This document shows, in pieces, positions 22,401 through 31,900 of a DNA stretch of 64,000 nt. Under the pieces are notes generated by a model. That model worked only from the letters and a program-made list of their open reading frames with translations, was not told where the DNA came from and searched no databases. The stretch covers positions 8,910,727 through 8,974,726 of the forward strand of contig NC_051123.1 in assembly GCF_014839805.1 (NCBI RefSeq), given 5' to 3'. The DNA comes from Manduca sexta (Eukaryota; Arthropoda; Insecta; Lepidoptera; Sphingidae). The first letter of the stretch is position 1, and every line of letters begins with the position of its first letter. The position numbers and the translations under genes were made by a program.

Positions 22401-25400
22401 TAGTGAAAAGGGAGAAAATAAGTACTAAAACTTATAAGACAATTTGCAATTAGAATACTCTAGAAATAAATATTACAAATTAGAGGAACAGGCCACATAT
22501 ACAATTTATTTTAAAAAGTTATGGGTTAAGTGCCTTCTTGCCAATGACACATTCGTAAACAGCACAAGAACGTGCGCTTAATATTATTTTATTGAAGTAT
22601 GCACTTACAATATAGCTATTGTGGTTGTAATTTGAAGATGTATTGGGTATGTGTAAAGTAAGATTGAAACTAATCGATTTCTTAATTTATGAAATCCATT
22701 GGGTAAGAAGTTGTTTCGTTATAACTAGTTCCAATAATAAGTGATAATAATAATAAACTTAAATCCACATTCTAAGGTCTCATAGAGTGAGTTAAAAAAA
22801 AGTATACAAATCAATAATGTGATTTTTTTTCATGGAATAAAAGTAGCAACTCCATTAAATAGAAGCAATTTTGATCAGGAAATTTTAATATATTTTAGTT
22901 AATAGTCTAGGACAGTCACTGTAATTCATTAAAATTACAAAATAATAAGCTCCGTATTATATCTAAACTAGCATAGCTTGCGCAATATGACGTGTTACAC
23001 CTCTGCCTACTACTGAAAAACGTAAAAGGCGAGTTGTGTATGTAAGTGTTTTATCTCAAGATGTAATTTTTCAGATGATCAACTTAATGTCTGCGTAGAG
23101 AACAAAACTGGGGACAAACCAGCCGGTTAGTGGGAATTTAATTAATTTAATTTAGCGTAAGTAAAGTTAGAAGGAAAAGTAACAAAAATTAAGGGGATAT
23201 TGTAAGGAATTTGTGTAGATTAATTTCAATACAGTTCATAAAAACTCGCCTAAGTCCGTTAAGTTTGTCTCAGTAATGTTCATGTGATGTTGTATTGTGT
23301 TGCAGAGTGCGTGCAGGCGGAGGGCGCAGGCGCGGCGGGCGAGGCGCCGCGACATGATGCCGCGCGCGACACGCTGCACGGGTAACGCACATCACACGCT
23401 TACCACACGCACACCGCACGCACATCGGACGCACATCGCACGCAAACCATTGGCTCACTGCACGCACATCGTACACACACCGCACGCACATCGCACGCAT
23501 ACCGCACGCACATCGCACGCATACCGCACGTACACCACACGCACACCATACATGCACCGCACATACACATCATGCGCACCACACGCACAATCGCAACATA
23601 ACATTTTCGCCATAAAGAAAATCGACGTTTCTAAACAACAATCGTTTGTATAATTTTTTTTGTTAAATGCGTCTTTCTCTGTTATGATGGCTGAACATAT
23701 TTCCGAACAGAATCAAATAATGATATCAACACTGCATTATAAAATTGTTTTTAATTTTTAACGTAAATTAATTGAATGCATATTACGAATGAAGATGTTT
23801 AAAGAGATCTTCAATCTTATTCTATTATAGCACATCCAAAATAATGGTATAGTCATAGGCTATCTTGCTAAAACATTCACCGTTGATTTAAGTGTTAAGT
23901 CTCAGCATTTTCTGCTGCCCTATTCAAAAACCATTTTACAATACAATGACAACAGAACGAATCACTAATTCAATTCATTCTTTACATATAATGTGTCGTT
24001 TTTAACAGTGATGTGGACAGAAAGCCGTTCAGCAGTCCGGAGCTGCCGAAGTCTGGCACTGTTCCGGGGAAGGCGCCTACGCCTGGCACAGAGGTGAGAC
24101 AACATCATGCCAGTTAGAATGGATGTCGTTGAGAACTCAGTGTATTGGCCATTGTTATTAATAATGCATGTGTCAAGGCAAAATGTGTCTTATGTCCAAG
24201 TAAAATGAGAGCCAAAGGGAAAACTAATAAATGTTCAAGAGACTGAAGTATTTTTTACTACAGAATTATTGACAGTGTAGGTAGTTGGTAGCTGGGAATG
24301 TAAGATAATTTGACACAGTTTTATATTATATACACAGTAAAATACACCTAAAAGTTTGAGTTTTGATAGACTAAGAAAATCATTTTTTTGTTGTTACGGC
24401 AAACTAACCCACTGCACCTGATGGTAAGTGCAGTGGTGTACAGATAGTATCTCTTTACGAGCGATGATTATACCTCGCCAGCTGTTATAATTATACCGGC
24501 CTGTGCGAATTGTGTCACTATAAGTGAGCGGCCAACCCGTAGCCCCCATTGAGTAGAATTGCACGCACAGCCAAAGAAGCGGGGCCGGCCGAAGGGCTCT
24601 ACCAATAAACCGAAGCCGCCCGGGGCGAAGCTGTCGCCCCCCACGCCGGGGGCCCACACCCCCCGTGCGCCTGCACCGCGTCCCGCGCTGCCCCCCGCCA
24701 GACCTCGCGCCACCGGCTACCAGTACGCGATCAGACCCTTCAGGAAAGATTTCTCCGGGATACAGTTTAGAAGGTGAGTGTGTCTTCGCTCCGCGGAACT
24801 AGGATAGGATCGACTATTTAAGCCTTTTGCCATCGGAATGATTGGAATGTTAGCCGGCTAACATGAAAGCTACATAACATTAAGCGTGTCACGGAAAAAT
24901 AACCCTCTTATGTAATAAATAATAAGGTTATATTCCCGTGACACGCGTAATGTCATGTAGCTGTCATGTTAGCCGGCTAACATGTCAAACATTAAGCAGT
25001 TAAAGCACCGGTCCTAAAATTACAAAATATTAATACGATTTTTTCTCTCATCTGTTTTTTTGTTTGACTTAATATTTTTTTTTTAAATATTAATTTAAAC
25101 TTGTTGGGAGAAACAATAATATTTAATCTTACAATAATTATTATTCCAACTTCTGTAAACTAGGGTCGACTGTGACACGTATCTTTATGAAACTCGGCGA
25201 GTCTGACTATGTTATAATATCTGTAAGCAACGACTAAGAAAATATGGGGGTTGTAAATTTAAATTATCCACTTCCCGCTATAGGGAAGCAAAGGGAAAAA
25301 AGTTTACTATGGAAGAATAATTTAACCTACCCTGGGGCCGTAGCTAAGATGCCTTTCTACTATCGTTAATGCTAATGTTACGTATATATGCTATACGTAT

Positions 25401-28400
25401 CCTAACGATGGACTTAACGATAGGATATGTCATTCCTACACATTTTTCTGTTTTTTACTTATACTTGTATTTTAAAAGGGCATCTTGGCTATGGCGCATG
25501 TTGTAGCACCACTAATATATTTGGTGTGTCAGGCGGTGGAGCGACGACTGCCTGGACTCGTCGCACATCCCGAACGAGGTGTACTTCGGCGACGTGCCGG
25601 TGTCGCTGGAGGTGCTGTTCAACTACTACGACGCGAACGCCGAGCGGGAGAAGCTCGCCACGCAGGCCGCGCACATCGCCGCGCAGAAGGCCGCCGCCGC
25701 CAAGCTCGCCGCCGCCAAGCTGCAGGCCAGGGGACTCCTCTCCAACGAGGTACGCGCACACACACGCACACGCACACGCACACGCACACACGCACACGCA
25801 CGCGCACACGCCCACTGACACGCACACGCACACGCACACACGCACACACGTACGCACACGCATACACACAAATATACATATGCACACACATACAAATATA
25901 CAATCACTTGTGGTGCAATCTTCTGAATATGAAAATTAATATTTTAAAATTTTTTGTCATGTGCATGTTATAATGTTCTTCTATTTCTTGCAGGTAACGA
26001 CAGTGGACTCTTCATCATCAGACGATACGTCAGGTTCCTCAGGCAGTGATTCGGAAGAAAGTGACGATGTGAGTATTAAATTCACTCTATAAGTTAACAT
26101 ATGTTTGTGGAAGAGCAGTATTTTGCGTGTTGGTTTCTTTTGTGTTTCACACAACACCAAATACGATGATAGCATTACAATTTGTCCGCTCATTAGTATA
26201 AGTCGCTTTTAATTTTTATATATGTTGGGAAAATGAGATTTAAAATATTCATGTTTTTGAAACAATTCACAAACAATAATATAAGCTTTCTCCTTTATTT
26301 ATCTTTCGGGATTTTAGGAATTTTTTATTGAAAAAGACAAATTATATGATATATGTATATGAATAAACTTACACAAAAAAATTAAATAGAACCTTGTAAC
26401 AGTGAGCCAGTGAACAATAACAATGCATGTTGTAGGACGCGCCGCTGAAGCGCGGTCCGGGCCGGCCGAAGGGGTCGAAGAACTCGCCGCGGGCGGGCAG
26501 CGCGGGCGGCACGGCGGCCACGCCGGGCGGCGCGGACGCGCGGCTGGCGGCGGCGGCGCGGGCGGCGGCTCGGGCCGGCGCGGCCGCCTCGCCCGTGCCG
26601 CCCGAGCTGCGCCAGCCCGGCATCACCGACATGAAGAAGTTCTGCAAGGCCGCCGGCATACGCTTCGACTACAAGAAGCTTGTCGAAGGTCACTCTCTCT
26701 GCCATACAACATGATCTCATTGAACCACATTATGCCCGAGCTCATGCACTTCAATTAATGTCTTGTAAGGTTGTAACCGGAGGATGTTTAAATCAAATGA
26801 GTGTTGGCTAAATACTACTGTTTATTGGCATACACAATTTATTTATTTATTTATTTATTTATTAGCACTGCCACATTGTACATATAATAACAGTTACACA
26901 TAGTTACACTAGTTTTAAACAATAATTACTGATATGTACAACAAGTACGGCGTACATAACATTCGCCACAGCACTCAGCGAGTAGCATATTTTTATGGGG
27001 CCTCAATACGGTACACATAATATTAATAATAATGAACAATTTTTTAAAACCACAGATACAATATAAAAAAACAAAACAAAAACTTAACTTCTATGACAAA
27101 AAAATAAAAAATAATATGAGATAAACCATGTAATTGTGAGGGTTATGAAAGTAATTCGTAAATCTTGCGTTTAAAGATCGGGTAAGAGTCATGGAACACG
27201 TCTAATTCCTTACAATCTATTAAAAACTGATTGTACTGGTTTACAATTACAATTCTTTTATAATAAGATATCGAACATACATAATAGTTTTCATTATACG
27301 AGGAAGAAGGTACATACTACATACATCTCAATCTATTTTGTTGGTTTTTCGGTTCCATAAATTTATTTGTATATATAACTTGTAAAATAGTGTAAGAGAC
27401 ACTAGTTGCCACTTGCCGTTGTTTTAGTTAAGAACGTGCAATGTGAAATGATATTTGTTTATATTATCAATATAAAACTAATAGTAATTGTAATAAAAAC
27501 ATGTCTCCAAAAATCGTCATCGTCGTGTCAATTTATTCACATCTCGCGTAGACAATTACGTATATATCGTTCAATATTAATCTCCATAATTAATTTATTT
27601 TGTAAAATTAAAGGGTGCACAAAAAACAAGGAGCGTGTACAAAAAATGATGGACCTGCTCGTGGCGGCTGGGCTGGAAGGCAAGCCGACTTTAGAGAAAT
27701 GCAAGGCCATAAAACAGGCGACAATCGACAAGAAAGAACAAGAGAAACAGGCGAAGAAAGAGGCACGGGCTAAACACAAAGAGGATGAACGCAAAAGTAA
27801 GTAATATGGCTTTTCAACAACTTGGTTGGAGTTTGTATAATCTGTAATTCAGGCAACCTATATCGATATTGTTATATTTTTTATACAACTAAATGATCCA
27901 GGAGCAAATCAATAATAGGATTTTGAAAGACTCGAGGGCCCATAATATACTCGATACCATGCAGAACTTTGAATTACAATGCACCACTTGACACAGCACA
28001 GTTCTTGTCGTTCTGAGACATACATGTATCGTATATTGTCCAATAATTACATTGTTTTAATGTTTTATAAACTGAAATACAATATAACATATACATAGAA
28101 GCTATCAATGTAACAATCGACGATTAAATATATACTCGATATTTCGATTTAAGGTATCGATACATGTAACATTGCTCATTATTTTTTTCATCATAATATT
28201 ATATGAGATGGTATTTACTATACACTAATGCGCCACCATATCTTCAAATAAGCGATTTTATTTTCTAAATTCTGCTTTTTTTAAATAGGCTCGGTAAAAT
28301 TACCCTTATGCTAGGTGCATGGTAAGTAGAATGGGAACCAAATAGGCTGATGACAAAGGAGTACCTCTTACCAGTCGATACAATCCTGCTGGCCTGTCTT

Positions 28401-28929
28401 AAACCGGAAATATGTAGGTTGATCCCGGAGCGCGCCACTGGCGTGGGTTACTATGGCGGTTTATATAGTGTTTTTGTATAAAACAGAGGCTCTAGCTCAT
28501 GCGCCGGCCGTGTGCAATAAATTCCCTCGCGCCCCTCAGGACACAGTGTAATCTAATAAATTTGATACTTTATATTGAATCAAAAGTTATTGTATAGAGT
28601 AAAGAAGCCGCTCGCCGGCCTTAGCACGGGCGCAGGTTGTTTAAGAGCGCCGTTATCGCGGGCGACGCATGTGTTTTTGAAGGTGTCATGTCTGGCGCCC
28701 CCGAACACCCTGCACAATAAGTGAAACCGCCTCTGTTATAAAGTAATGTTGTGTTGTGTTCGCGGCAGCGGAGGGCGCGGTGCCGCGGCGCATGACGCGC
28801 GGCGCGACGGGCGTGAAGCCGCGCCAGCGCATCGTGATCTCGTCGGACGAGGAGGACGACACGCCCGCCGCGCGCCGCACGCTCTCCAAGCTGCGCTCCA
28901 GCGTCAACGACGACTCCGACTCCGACTAG
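16363..28929 (+). CDS. AT-hook nuclear protein with HIRIP3-like C-terminus (14 exons)
   Basis: Spliced model of 646 residues: exons 16363-16468, 16545-16763, 19581-19744, 21461-21554, 22090-22143, 23075-23125, 23306-23381, 24009-24093, 24571-24773, 25533-25749, 25994-26068, 26436-26688, 27614-27796 and 28769-28929. All junctions agree in phase. Order of parts: a Pro/Tyr/Gln-rich low-complexity N-terminus (about 36-110); a basic-acidic region with sumoylation-like IKLE; AT-hook 1 (RGRPKG, about 287-292); a conserved-looking FSGIQFRRRWSDD block; an Ala/Lys helix; an acidic Ser stretch (424-448); AT-hook 2 (GPGRPKGSK); and FCKAAGIRFDYKKLVEGCTK followed by GLEGKPTLEKCKAIK, which resembles the C-terminus of HIRA-interacting protein 3, including the final IVISSDEEDD. 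HIRIP3 binds histones, so a chromatin or histone-chaperone role is inferred. Orthology is not proven. Confidence 0.85.
16545..16763 (+). CDS. HIRIP3-like gene exon 2 (Pro/Tyr/His/Gln-rich)
   Basis: 219-nt exon of low complexity (PPPPGGYAPQNLSYAPPAHQ and neighbours), likely disordered. Flanked by gttgtag and GTAAGT, with phase 1 at both ends. The GC content is sharply higher than the surrounding introns. Confidence 0.82.
17292..17500 (-). repeat. Interspersed repeat family C, inverted copy
   Basis: agtggggtccaatagaatgt followed by cgactga is the inverse of the family's GTCGACATTCTATTGGACCC. Lies in intron 2 of the HIRIP3-like gene. Confidence 0.7.
18441..18535 (+). repeat. Repeat family D, right-end fragment
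   Basis: ttctactgtttataggcggt then cgtatagcttaccatcagtc matches the right end of the 49603-49875 copy (ctactgtttatgggcggtcg, cataccattaggcg). Confidence 0.6.
18870..19125 (+). repeat. Interspersed repeat family C, near-complete copy
   Basis: Runs from the tatccgcctggataag region through ccaacaggccggcatatttg, gtcgacattctattagaccc and ctccacttac to gtgcagtggagtcactttgc. Same order as the 47690 copy. Confidence 0.8.
19143..19490 (+). mobile_element. MITE family E, copy 1
   Basis: Starts aatagggtaccggactc and contains aaacagaaaagagacaaaat, agaaagagatgaagcgatat and cccacttctgcaca, shared with copies at 21614-22030 and 34422-34720. Confidence 0.72.
19581..19744 (+). CDS. HIRIP3-like gene exon 3 (sumoylation-like motif)
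   Basis: 164 nt from ttcccag to GTAAGT. Encodes a Pro-rich start then LKPEIKLEPADSQKRPHP. The IKLE core matches the psi-K-x-E sumoylation consensus with nearby acidic/proline context; this is a motif match only. Confidence 0.8.
20024..20179. repeat. Poly-T tract and unclassified repeat
   Basis: An 18-T run (about 20028-20045) then GC-richer sequence (accgggggtaccctgctaat, ccaggcttagccaccgtggc). It leads directly into a SINE tail and is probably another element with its poly-A inverted. Confidence 0.4.
20180..20475 (-). mobile_element. tRNA-derived SINE, family A, copy 3
   Basis: Tail aatattagccctgtcatata at left and head ctaggctatcgccgct at right. More diverged than the other copies and missing a few internal bases. 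In intron 3 of the HIRIP3-like gene. Confidence 0.87.
20775..20995 (-). mobile_element. SINE family B, inverted copy
   Basis: cccatgatgtgatgggccag, then cacttttcccgacccgggga, correspond in reverse to ctatcacgtcttggg and gtcgggcaaagtgat of the 11935-12240 copy. Confidence 0.65.
21063..21430 (+). mobile_element. MITE family E, copy 2
   Basis: Starts agtagggtagttgact. The interior shares agaaagagatagcgcg and caaaaatatttaaaatatga with other family E copies. Lies directly before exon 4 of the HIRIP3-like gene. Confidence 0.65.
21461..23125 (+). CDS. HIRIP3-like gene exons 4-6 (small linker exons)
   Basis: Three small exons (21461-21554, 22090-22143, 23075-23125) each ending in phase 1, so each could be skipped or added together with others only in certain combinations. 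They encode charged, probably disordered sequence such as QPKIKIKTDIFKPDD, KTQDIQKPVDIQSK and NVCVENKTGDKPA. Donors of exons 4 and 6 are GTTAGT and that of exon 5 is GTAATT, weaker than average. Confidence 0.68.
21614..22030 (+). mobile_element. MITE family E, copy 3 (with duplicated left end)
   Basis: The left-end motif ataatagggtatttga occurs twice (about 21612 and 21681), suggesting an internal duplication or nested insertion. The body matches 34422-34720 closely (aaatctgatgaaaaatccac, gaaatactgcctcatttctt) and ends near tagttaaataccttattgta. Confidence 0.75.
22165..22295 (+). repeat. SINE family B fragment
   Basis: gtttgggcaaagtaaattga and gttagcctagagtctagaat parallel the gtcgggcaaagtgat and cagcctggagtctggaat parts of the 11935-12240 copy. 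Confidence 0.55.
23306..24093 (+). CDS. HIRIP3-like gene exons 7-8
   Basis: Exon 7 (23306-23381) and exon 8 (24009-24093) join in phase 2 across a glycine codon. They encode acidic/Ala-Gly and then Pro/Ser/Thr-rich sequence (DVDRKPFSSPELPKSGTVPG). The donor of exon 7 (GTAACG) is followed at once by a long CACACGC-type repeat. Confidence 0.72.
23384..23592. repeat. Degenerate CACACGC/CGCACGCACAT tandem repeat
   Basis: About 200 bp of imperfect 6-20 bp units (cgcacgcacatcgcacgcat) beginning directly after the exon 7 splice donor. It produces long spurious open frames on both strands. Confidence 0.92.
24405..24560 (-). repeat. Repeat family C fragment abutting exon 9
   Basis: cccactgcacctgatggtaa then ctcgccagctgttataatta and ccggcctgt match the inverse of family C, and resemble 39300-39420. 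Its end is within about 10 bp of the exon 9 acceptor. Confidence 0.6.
24571..24773 (+). CDS. HIRIP3-like gene exon 9 (AT-hook 1)
   Basis: Opens with PKKRGRPKGSTNKPKPPG, a classical AT-hook (RGRP core) that binds the minor groove of AT-rich DNA. A Pro/Ala linker follows and then TGYQYAIRPFRKDFSGIQF, which looks like folded sequence. Acceptor gcacgcacag is weak and directly abuts a repeat element; donor GTGAGT is strong. Confidence 0.82.
24818..25003. mobile_element. Fold-back element with long inverted repeats (candidate piggyBac-type MITE)
   Basis: Arms 24847-24904 and 24926-24984 are inverted copies over about 58 bp (gtgtcacgg / ccgtgacac among the inner matches). Each outer end carries the perfect palindrome TGTTAGCCGGCTAACA. 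TTAA occurs at 24818-24821 and 25000-25003, the target used by piggyBac elements, but the outermost ends are too diverged to be sure. In intron 9 of the HIRIP3-like gene. Confidence 0.7.
25533..25749 (+). CDS. HIRIP3-like gene exon 10 (conserved-looking block and helix)
   Basis: 217-nt exon encoding WSDDCLDSSHIPNEVYFGDV and then PVSLEVLFNYYDANAEREKL, followed by an Ala/Lys-rich helix. It reads like an ordered domain, but I do not recognise the family. The donor GTACGC runs straight into a CACACG microsatellite. Confidence 0.82.
25753..25890. repeat. CACACG microsatellite
   Basis: About 140 bp of (CA)n mixed with CACG units starting 3-4 bp after the exon 10 splice donor. It explains the His/Thr-rich and Val/Cys-rich frames seen in translation. 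Confidence 0.95.
25994..26068 (+). CDS. HIRIP3-like gene exon 11 (acidic serine stretch)
   Basis: 75-nt, phase-0 exon encoding VTTVDSSSSDDTSGSSGSDS plus EESDD, a cluster of casein kinase 2-like sites. Acidic stretches are typical of histone chaperones. Being symmetric (0/0), the exon could be skipped without a frameshift. Confidence 0.78.
26436..26688 (+). CDS. HIRIP3-like gene exon 12 (AT-hook 2 and start of HIRIP3-like domain)
   Basis: Very GC-rich 253-nt exon. KRGPGRPKGSKNSPR is a second AT-hook. After an Ala/Gly-rich linker it encodes ITDMKKFCKAAGIRFDYKKL, the first helix region of the HIRIP3-like segment. The donor (GAAG|GTCACT) is a poor match to consensus, but it is the only GT that preserves the frame into exon 13. 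Confidence 0.8.
26836..26863. repeat. ATTT tetranucleotide microsatellite, probably a LINE tail
   Basis: Seven uninterrupted ATTT units. The following 400 bp (26864-27300) resemble a retroelement 3' end, sharing cacattgtacatataataac with 15310-15360; the microsatellite would be the tail of a minus-strand insertion. Confidence 0.6.
27614..27796 (+). CDS. HIRIP3-like gene exon 13 (HIRIP3-like domain, coiled-coil)
   Basis: Encodes CTKNKERVQKMMDLLVAAGL and then EGKPTLEKCKAIKQ. It parallels the human HIRIP3 segment with a KERL...LEALGM-x-G-x-PSLGKC pattern as I recall it. A highly charged Lys/Glu helix follows (KKEQEKQAKKEARAKHKEDE). Acceptor aattaaag, donor GTAAGT. Confidence 0.83.
28290..28768. 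repeat. Repeat-rich part of intron 13
   Basis: Left part (tatgctaggtgcatggtaag, ctggcctgtcttaaaccgga) is a diverged family C copy. The right part (gcgccggccgtgtgcaataa ... gcgacgcatgtgtttttgaa) is GC-rich with the look of another unclassified transposon. Confidence 0.45.
28769..28929 (+). CDS. HIRIP3-like gene exon 14 (C-terminus)
   Basis: Last exon, from acceptor gcggcag to stop TAG at 28927-28929. Contains KPRQRIVISSDEEDD and ends SSVNDDSDSD. The ISSD plus acidic tail also closes human HIRIP3, supporting the similarity. Confidence 0.83.
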
Positions 28930-31900
28930 GTTTCTCTACATTTTTTTTATTATACAGCAAAAAGTTCGTATTATTTTAAGTGATCTTCATTATTAATATA
29001 CTATAATAATCATAGATGCGTTGTCGAGTTGAAAAGAAGTGTATAGGGATGAGGAAAGTGACGGGTGGATATCTCTGGGAATCTGTCTAGGGATTGTTTT
29101 ATTGATTGATAGGAATTGTTTGTATTATATAATACATAAGTATACAGTACATAAAAGTACTTTTAATTTCTTGAAATTCTTGCTCAATGAATTTATAGAT
29201 AAAATAGATCAATTTCCAAAACTAGTAATCATAATAATTTAGTCATAAAAATATTTGACGTTGATTGACGTTTTCATTTTATACTTTCAGGTCCCGGTCG
29301 GCCTAATAAATCGATAGTGACATCGGGACGTTATTATACGTCGATAGTTCGACGTGGACATTATGCGTACCTCTAGAAAGTGCTTCGACGGAGGTCAGAT
29401 ACTAGAAACTATGTATCGAGTACGTGTGATTATTTCCTACTAATTTTAGGTTGTATGTCGGATGTAGTGTGCGGTTATGTATATGACAATAGTGTCTTAA
29501 TGTAAACGTAAAGTGCAAGCGTGGTGTAGTCGAGGTGAAAAAATATTAGCGGAATGTGTTGTTTATGATTACGATTCATTCAGTGATGCCAGAATTTAGA
29601 TCTCGAATTTATTTTATTCAAATTGAGGATGTGTTCCGGTTTCCTTTGATATAAAAAAATAAAAATATTTGTATTTGAAAAAGGAATGTTTGAGTGCAAA
29701 CTCTATAGTAACGTAATATTGCATTTCATAATAACATATAACAAATTCTTTTTATTTATCGACTAACTTTATAATAATTTATCGATACTTTTTACATAGA
29801 GATGCACTTAAACATACGCTGATAACATTATCGATGACGATAAGAAGATATTTTAAAATCAAACTATATGTTTGATGTGGCAGCTTTTTATTTATTCAAA
29901 AGATCTATAATTAATATGGGAGTGTGAAAGTAGAAAGGTATGTAATCTGATATAGATTTAGAGTATCGAGTTGGATATTGCGGATTCAGTTAAGGCGAAG
30001 TCTGCATACTTTAGAAATTTTTGTTTATAGTTAATGAAAACGATTTGCGAAGTTTGCAGTCTACGCCTTAAGGGCGTGCCGTGTGGGCCTGTGTCGATAT
30101 TGATATTATATTTTATCGACCCTATTATACGTAAAGTGTAGTGCATTTATTAGTAAATCGTACATTATTTTAAAATCCATCGATCTCACGTTTTCCCATA
30201 TAAAATCGAATTTAATTAGATGAAATGGAACACTAAATTCGTCTCCTTATGCATGCGGAAGTATTTACGAGCGCTTACTGATCCGTCTGTACAAAAGAGA
30301 AATGTAACACCAGGCGATAAATCTCAAACCAGTCAGGAGCCAGAACTTATAAGGTCCAAAATTCAATATCACAGGCACGAACCCACGCGGCACGCCGTTG
30401 AAAACAAAATAAGTAGGACTAAAACCCCTCGCCTACTATCTAAGTAGAATGTAGTTACGGACGCTTGAAAACGGCACACGACATTGTTCATTAGTGCCTA
30501 TATTGTGGAGTAATTATAAGTTTGCGTGATGCGGTTTACGGTGGCATTCGTGCGGATAAACTATAGGGTGGAAATGGTGATGTGTTTTGTTTATCTCTCT
30601 TTCCGTCTAGAATCTAAACTCTAGATTGATCGAATTTCTTTTTGGGATTTAATTTGCTAGACAGCAGGTGCAGATAAGTTAGTTTTTAGTGAATTTGATT
30701 AAATATTCTTTTTTACATATCTTTTTTGACGCGGAAGTGTTTCTTGGTACATTTTGGCCATATTTTTATTTGATGACCGCCATCGAGTAAATCAATTGTA
30801 GTTGAAGTTCTGGATGGGGTTGCTACTGTTTATCCGTTTGTCTGTTTCATCATTCAATGCATTAAAAAAGAGTTACTAGACTATCATGGGATTCACACGT
30901 TGATCTTTCGAATATTTACAAGTGAATAACACGGACGTTCGTGTAGTGTTTCATGTTACACTGGGTGTTGTTTTAGATATATCTAGCGATTGGAGGAATA
31001 TTTCTCGAAAACCACTTACGAGAATTATGGCACTGCGCGTTATTACGATAAATGCAACAGAAAGGTCGTTACAAACATCGAAAACTATTATTTATTTTGT
31101 AACAGTTATAAAGTACATAATTACATTGGCTACAATATCCTTCGGGGAACAGTTTACACTGCAAGAATCAGAATCTAGATACAAGATTAGATAGAGGAGA
31201 TTTTACATTTACCATCGATAGAGTAGAAAAGAGATAAAAAAATATTGCCATATCCGATCCTATGGTTTATCCATACGAGTAGTAACATCATAATCGTTTT
31301 CATTTATTTACATAACGATGCGCTTTATGCGATCGTAAAATTTTTTATACTCTAGTTTTTTATATAAATTATGAATAAATTGGTAACACCAAGACGTTTG
31401 AATTAAGGGTCAATGTATATAATTATTGAGTATATATTCGAGTGTCGCGGTTTATTTTTGTACAGAGAATGTTTCGGGCGTGTGATGGGCTTTGTACATA
31501 CGCGTGTGAAAGGAAATTACATTATTTAAATAATATACCCATCGGAGATCGAAAAGCGTACTTTTATGGTGTTCTTCCTTTTGGCTGCAATGCCTTTACT
31601 TCAATTTTTTTTGTAACTTTATTATAGGATTACATCGATATGGTCTTCTTGATAAACTTTCTTGATTTTTTTGCATTTTTAATTAACATATCGATACGTT
31701 CGCATCTCGGCGTTTTACATAATTCCTAAGATAAATACGAATAAATCTATTTTTTATTTATCATTGTCTGCTATGTTTTTCATACTTATTTCCCAAAATA
31801 CATCCTAAAGACATTCGTATTATCGATATTTAATTTTACCATAGAAGTAGAGATTGCCGAGGTGCCTAATCGATATGGTCTAATCGATTATTACAAGGAT

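Noticed and set aside
23270..23653. His/Thr-rich and Cys/Val-rich frames
   Set aside because: Products of the CACACGC tandem repeat after exon 7, not genes.
25427..25973. Several frames over 90 codons around exon 10
   Set aside because: Shadows of exon 10 extended by the CACACG microsatellite in other frames.
26369..26758. Ala/Arg-rich frames on both strands
   Set aside because: Shadows of the GC-rich exon 12; only one frame joins exons 11 and 13 and carries the AT-hook.
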